Part shown: positions 60,232 to 64,000 of the stretch, piece by piece
How the letters are laid out: each line of letters opens with the position of its first letter
Numbering within the stretch: the first letter of the stretch is position 1
The notes under the pieces: generated by a model
Told to the model about the DNA's origin: nothing
Databases searched by the model: none
The model's input: only the letters and a program-made list of their open reading frames with translations
Assembly: GCA_949300485.1 (NCBI GenBank)
Contig: CASGEL010000007.1
Coordinates: 116,938-180,937 of the forward strand
Length of the DNA stretch: 64,000 bases
Direction of reading: 5' to 3'
Source: an uncultured bacterium
Lineage (GTDB): Bacteria; Cyanobacteriota; Vampirovibrionia; Gastranaerophilales; Gastranaerophilaceae
Program-made: the position numbers and the translations under genes

Positions 60232-62604
60232 ATGGGAAACATGAATAATAAAAAATATATAGTTATTGCAGCAATATTAGCAATGTTATCTACAGGGTTT
60301 GTTGCGGCTAATGCTGATAATTCAAACAGTTTGTTACAAATGGATGTTAAAAGATCATCTATTGCTAATACTGTTGATGTAACTTTTTATACAACAGGTG
60401 ATTCCTCAAATTCTGTTGTAACAAGAAAGTCTAACAACAGATATGTTGTTTTACTTCCTAATATTGATAGTAACGCATCTGTCACTCCGAGTATAGGCGG
60501 AGTAAAGGATATGATTAACAATGTTGAAGTAAAACATGTTAATGACGGCATTGGCGGTTATACAAAAATAACTTTTGAAACGACAAAGCCTATCAATATA
60601 AAAACCTATATGAGAAAAACTGCACCGTTAACACAGGCGCAAAAGGATTATAAAGCTCTTATTGCACAAAATAATATTAATAATAAACCTGTTCAAACTT
60701 CTGCACAGGCGGTTAACAAACAGCCTCAATCTGCAGCACATAAACAGCAGGCAGTAAAACCTGTTTCTAACACAACACAATCTGCATCTAAGACCGTTAC
60801 CCCTTCAAAAACTGCACAGACGCAACCAAAAGAAGTTCAAAAGGCTTCTTCTCCAAAGTTGGTGCTTGTTGATATTCCGAAACCAAAGGTTCAAGATATC
60901 AAACCTAAAAATGTTCAACCTGCTAAAGTTAAAGATGTAAAACCAAAAGCGGTTCAACAACTAAAAACAGACCAAAAGAAAATAACTCAGAAAACGGCAT
61001 CAACTAATCCATTATTAACAACTGATGGTTATGTTCCAAAAATGAAGTTTGATGAAAACGGAAAACGTATGATTGATCTTGAACCAAGGGTTTCTCATGC
61101 AATTACTCCAGAACCGCCTTCTAATGCTCCGGCTGTGGATCCGTTATTTGCACTGAATCAAAATGATACTGCTCTTGATTCTCAAGTGCAGTCCCAGCAA
61201 CCAACTCAAACTGATTCTTTATTACAAACCGAAGGTCAGCCCGTTGATGGAACTTCTACTGCAGTTGAAACTCCGAATGAAGGCGAAACTTCATCCAGTA
61301 ATTTTCCTGTATGGATAGTAATTGCCGGTGGGGCGGTGTTAGCTTTAGGTGTTATGTATCTTGTATTTGATGCAATGTCTCACTCTACAGAAAAAGACCA
61401 AGAAAGAATTAAATCTTTCTTTAGTTTATCTTCTAAAAATCAAGCAAGACGTCGTAGACGTGAATATTATGACATTGTTAACAATGAAGAACTTTCTTGG
61501 CAGGAAAAATACAAGCTTTATACAGAAAAAGAAGAAAGTCGTAAACCTAAAAAATCTTCTATGGATATGTCATATGTTACTGATATGTCGGGTATGAAAA
61601 AAGCAATTGTTACTCCTGATAATCAAGATTTAAATTCAAATAAAGAGTCAGTTGTTTCATCATTGCAACAATCTTCAAGAAAGGCTGCAGAATTGAGTTT
61701 AGATACGATTAAGGATAGTATCCAAAATATACCTGATAGTCATAAAGAGAAATTACAGGAAAAATTACAAGCTAAAATTTCTCAAATGGAGCATGCTTTA
61801 GCGCAGACACCAAGTATGCAAGAACCTGAAGAACAAAATATGGGTGTTCGTTCAGAAGATGATGCGATTATGAAAAATATGTCTAACATTAAGTTAAAAT
61901 CGTTCTCAAAACCTTTGACACTAAAAGAAACAAGCAGAAGTCTTGTAGAAGAAGATAAAAAGATTTCAAGAAATAAGGCATATAAAGAAGGTCGCTTTGT
62001 TAAACTGAAAAATTCACCATTGAGTGTAAGCAGACGTAAATCAACATCTTCAAGTCTTGAAGTGAACGATTTAATTACGACAGGAGATAAGTATTTAACA
62101 AATAATAATGGGGAAATGAAAATGAACAAGGAAAATGAAAATTACTTATTGTCTTCATTGGATGAGTATTTGTCAATTCTGGACAATGAAGAAAAAACAA
62201 GTACTGCAACTGTTGCTAAATCTTCTGTAGCAGACAGTTTATCTCAGATGAGATCTTCATCTGTTGCAATGAGCCGATCAGGAGTTACTAACCCTATATC
62301 AAGAGGGTCAAATCCTATGAATAAATCCGGTGAACCTACTCCTTATATGAATGGTCTTATTGTAAAATCAGGATATAATATTGATTCCGAAAAGGGATTT
62401 TATTTGGTTAACATAGATGGTGTTTCAGCGTTGGTCGGCAGAATTAAAGACAGCATTTTTATCTTGAAAAAATTTGACCATGTAATCGATAAACCGCTTC
62501 AGGTAAGACCGGATGATGCTAATGTATATATTGTCAGAGTTGGCAAATTCAAATGTCTTGTAGATGTTTCAAAAGATAAAATGGGAACACTGATTGAAAT
62601 ATAG
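60232..62604 (+). CDS. Membrane protein with AMIN-like N-terminal domain
   Basis: 790 aa. Signal-like segment (residues 9-26), then an AMIN-like beta domain (about 34-135: VDVTFYTTGDSSN, RYVVLLPNIDSNA, YTKITFETTKPINIKTYM), a Pro/Gln/Lys-rich linker (135-350), one membrane helix PVWIVIAGGAVLALGVMYLV (near 359-378), and a long cytoplasmic part with a charged helix region and a small folded C-terminus (LIVKSGYNIDSEKGFYLVNI onward). AMIN domains bind peptidoglycan, as in PilQ and AmiC. If the first segment is cleaved, the AMIN part is periplasmic and the tail cytoplasmic, linking wall and cell interior. Start could also be ATG 60241. Family as a whole unrecognised. Confidence 0.72.
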   Translation: MGNMNNKKYIVIAAILAMLSTGFVAANADNSNSLLQMDVKRSSIANTVDVTFYTTGDSSNSVVTRKSNNRYVVLLPNIDSNASVTPSIGGVKDMINNVEVKHVNDGIGGYTKITFETTKPINIKTYMRKTAPLTQAQKDYKALIAQNNINNKPVQTSAQAVNKQPQSAAHKQQAVKPVSNTTQSASKTVTPSKTAQTQPKEVQKASSPKLVLVDIPKPKVQDIKPKNVQPAKVKDVKPKAVQQLKTDQKKITQKTASTNPLLTTDGYVPKMKFDENGKRMIDLEPRVSHAITPEPPSNAPAVDPLFALNQNDTALDSQVQSQQPTQTDSLLQTEGQPVDGTSTAVETPNEGETSSSNFPVWIVIAGGAVLALGVMYLVFDAMSHSTEKDQERIKSFFSLSSKNQARRRRREYYDIVNNEELSWQEKYKLYTEKEESRKPKKSSMDMSYVTDMSGMKKAIVTPDNQDLNSNKESVVSSLQQSSRKAAELSLDTIKDSIQNIPDSHKEKLQEKLQAKISQMEHALAQTPSMQEPEEQNMGVRSEDDAIMKNMSNIKLKSFSKPLTLKETSRSLVEEDKKISRNKAYKEGRFVKLKNSPLSVSRRKSTSSSLEVNDLITTGDKYLTNNNGEMKMNKENENYLLSSLDEYLSILDNEEKTSTATVAKSSVADSLSQMRSSSVAMSRSGVTNPISRGSNPMNKSGEPTPYMNGLIVKSGYNIDSEKGFYLVNIDGVSALVGRIKDSIFILKKFDHVIDKPLQVRPDDANVYIVRVGKFKCLVDVSKDKMGTLIEI

Positions 62605-62614
62605 TCTTTAAATA

Positions 62615-63820
62615 ATGTATAAAAAAATAATTTTACTTGTTTGTTTAATAATTGGAGCGAGCTTTTTTTGCTGTCTTAAATTATACAGTAATAGTCATTT
62701 CCCCGACAAAACTACTGTACAGTTTGCATCTTGGGGTTCTGAATCTGAGATTAATATTTTAAAACCTTTGATTGTGCAATTTGAAAAAGAAAATCCTAAT
62801 ATAAAGATAGATTTTATGCACATTCCGCAGAATTATTTTCAAAAAATTCATTTGCTTTTCGCTTCAAATACTGCCCCTGATGTTATTTTTATTAATAATC
62901 AGTATCTTCCGATATATGCTAACGCAGGAGTCTTGGAGGATTTATCTGTTTATACAGATGAATTTAATACAGAAGATTTTTATAATAAATCTATAGAAGC
63001 GTTGAGCTGGAATAAAAAGTTATACGCTATTCCTAGAGATATTTCTACGTTGGTCATTTTTTATAATAAAGATATTTTTAATAAATATCATGTTAAGTAT
63101 CCTGATAAAAGTTGGACATTTCATGATTTTTTGAATATATGTCAAAATTTAACACATTATCCTGATATTTTTGCTATTTCTTTTGAGGAAGATCCGTTAT
63201 TTTACCTTCCATATTTAACAAGTAATGGCGGAGGATTTGAGCATTTATTTATAGATAATTCGAAATCAAAAATTTTTGAGGATAAAAATAGTCAAAGTGC
63301 TTTGGAATTTTATGCTGATTTACGTAATAGATACCACGTTGCACCAAGAAAAAATGAGTCTGCAAGTGCAACTATGGCTCAAATGTTTCTTCAAGGACGA
63401 TTAGCTATGCATTTATCAGGAAGATGGCTTGTTCCAAAATATAGGCAAGATGCGGATTTTGATTGGGATGTTGTAGAGTTCCCAAAAGGAACTAAAGGGA
63501 GTATTGTACCGTTAGATTCATCCGGCTGGGCTGTTGCAAAATCTTCAAAACATAAAAAAGAGGCTATTAAATTGATTAAATATTTGTCTTCGAAAAAAAG
63601 TTCTGAACAGTTTACAAAAAGCGGTTTAATTGTTCCTGCAAGAATTGATGTTGCAAATTCTTATGTATTTATTGACAATCAAAAACCTAAAAATTCAAAA
63701 GTATTTTTAGATGTTATAGAAACATCAATCCCTACAAAAGTTTCTGTTAATTACAGGGAAGTTTTAGATAACATAAAAACAAAAACGGAATATATTTTTA
63801 ATACAGTAAAGCCTGAATAA
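62615..63820 (+). CDS. Orphan extracellular solute-binding protein (family 1)
   Basis: Type of ABC transporter binding protein for sugars. Fold markers: VQFASWGSESEINILKPLIV, PDVIFINNQYLPIYANAGVL, AIPRDISTLVIFYNKDIF, FLQGRLAMHLSGRW and SSGWAVAKSSKHKKEAIKLI. The N-terminal hydrophobic stretch (residues 4-24) ends in FFCC without a proper lipobox, so it may be membrane-anchored or an unusual lipoprotein. 401 aa. Ten bases after the AMIN gene. No permease or ATPase follows in the window. Confidence 0.85.
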   Translation: MYKKIILLVCLIIGASFFCCLKLYSNSHFPDKTTVQFASWGSESEINILKPLIVQFEKENPNIKIDFMHIPQNYFQKIHLLFASNTAPDVIFINNQYLPIYANAGVLEDLSVYTDEFNTEDFYNKSIEALSWNKKLYAIPRDISTLVIFYNKDIFNKYHVKYPDKSWTFHDFLNICQNLTHYPDIFAISFEEDPLFYLPYLTSNGGGFEHLFIDNSKSKIFEDKNSQSALEFYADLRNRYHVAPRKNESASATMAQMFLQGRLAMHLSGRWLVPKYRQDADFDWDVVEFPKGTKGSIVPLDSSGWAVAKSSKHKKEAIKLIKYLSSKKSSEQFTKSGLIVPARIDVANSYVFIDNQKPKNSKVFLDVIETSIPTKVSVNYREVLDNIKTKTEYIFNTVKPE

Positions 63821-63904
63821 TTGTTATTTGTATTTTGCGTGAAAAATATAATTAAAGTTTGGAAGAGATTACTACCTCAATAAAATTATCCTTACAGAAT
63901 AAAA

Positions 63905-63930
63905 AAAAAACGACTTGTAAATAAGTCGTT
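63905..63930 (-). terminator. Terminator on the minus strand near the right edge
   Basis: AACGACTT and AAGTCGTT around 6 bases; on the minus strand a run of 10 or more T follows. It ends a transcript coming from beyond the right edge. Confidence 0.8.
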
Positions 63931-63973
63931 GGAAAATCAATAGGAAAAAGGGAAAGGAAAAATTATATATATC

Positions 63974-64000
63974 TTACTCCTTGCGGAGCTTAATCGTCTT
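63974..64000 (-). CDS. Possible 3' end of a gene beyond the edge
   Basis: On the minus strand the sequence entering from 64000 reads KTIKLRKE then TAA at 63974, with the terminator about 45 bases later. Only eight codons are visible, so this rests mainly on the terminator. Confidence 0.3.
   Translation of the reverse strand, partial: KTIKLRKE

Noticed and set aside
1..64000. tRNA, rRNA, CRISPR arrays, insertion sequences or prophage
   Set aside because: No cloverleaf with a T-loop, no repeat-spacer array, and no transposase or phage proteins were seen among the reading frames.

Overview
This is an AT-rich (roughly 30% GC by eye) bacterial chromosome segment with compact, mostly single-copy housekeeping genes. 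The cell envelope looks didermal: an EmrA-type adaptor with an EmrB-type exporter, GT39/GT8 glycosyltransferases, MurA. Several signs suggest a non-photosynthetic relative of Cyanobacteria such as gut Melainabacteria/Gastranaerophilales: PPi-dependent phosphofructokinase, a flavodiiron protein beside ferritin, an AMIN-domain protein, and a dnaN-linked cluster of boxes resembling the cyanobacterial DnaA box. This assignment is inference; no rRNA, tRNA, CRISPR array or insertion sequence was recognised.

Layout. 1-2.4 kb: an exporter pair (emrA 3' part, emrB). 2.4-4.7 kb: ilvE and dnaN on the minus strand. 5.13-5.30 kb: a candidate replication origin with six identical 9-mers in two opposed groups. 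5.3-7.7 kb: a GT39 glycosyltransferase and a YkgJ-type cysteine-cluster protein. 8.0-12.2 kb: a surface-glycan block (GT2-like/GT8 fusion, XRE regulator, second GT8, LicD). 12.2-15.8 kb: hisS, gloA, murA and a small repeat protein. 15.8-18.3 kb: a biotin block bioF-bioG-bioC with overlapping genes, convergent with prmC. 20.1-22.4 kb: manC and thiE. 22.5-29.5 kb: a fatty-acid/phospholipid cluster (87-aa protein, yceD, rpmF, plsX, fabH, fabD, fabG, then acpP and fabF). 29.5-31.3 kb: a 112-aa protein, a frameshifted XRE gene and an acyltransferase. 31.3-38.3 kb, minus strand: speE, an EF-hand protein, a HIT protein, an O-methyltransferase, a secreted beta-propeller, dnaJ and grpE. 38.5-42.8 kb: pfp and leuS. 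42.9-46.7 kb: ferritin, flavodiiron protein, a GGDEF protein and a membrane-anchored alpha-barrel-like protein. 46.8-52.4 kb: PrsA-like foldase, mfd and a ketopantoate-reductase homologue. 52.5-55.6 kb: an HD-domain protein, an AGCS symporter and a type 4 uracil-DNA glycosylase. 55.7-60.1 kb: metallophosphoesterase, TPR protein, a 168-aa protein, XRE and era. 60.2-63.8 kb: an AMIN-domain membrane protein followed by an orphan solute-binding protein.

Three patterns recur. First, many promoters are close to sigma-70 consensus, and in several genes (hisS, mfd, agcS, era and others) the -10 hexamer ends only 6-7 bases before the start codon with no Shine-Dalgarno sequence, which predicts leaderless mRNAs. 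Second, long hairpins with G-U pairs and poor T tracts sit between genes of the same operon (emrA/emrB, rpmF/plsX, acpP/fabF). Third, convergent gene pairs are closed by shared bidirectional terminators or overlap by a few bases.

The most noteworthy items are the candidate dnaN-linked oriC, the leaderless-promoter set, the glycan block with a duplicated GT8 and LicD, and several inverted repeats in regulatory regions.
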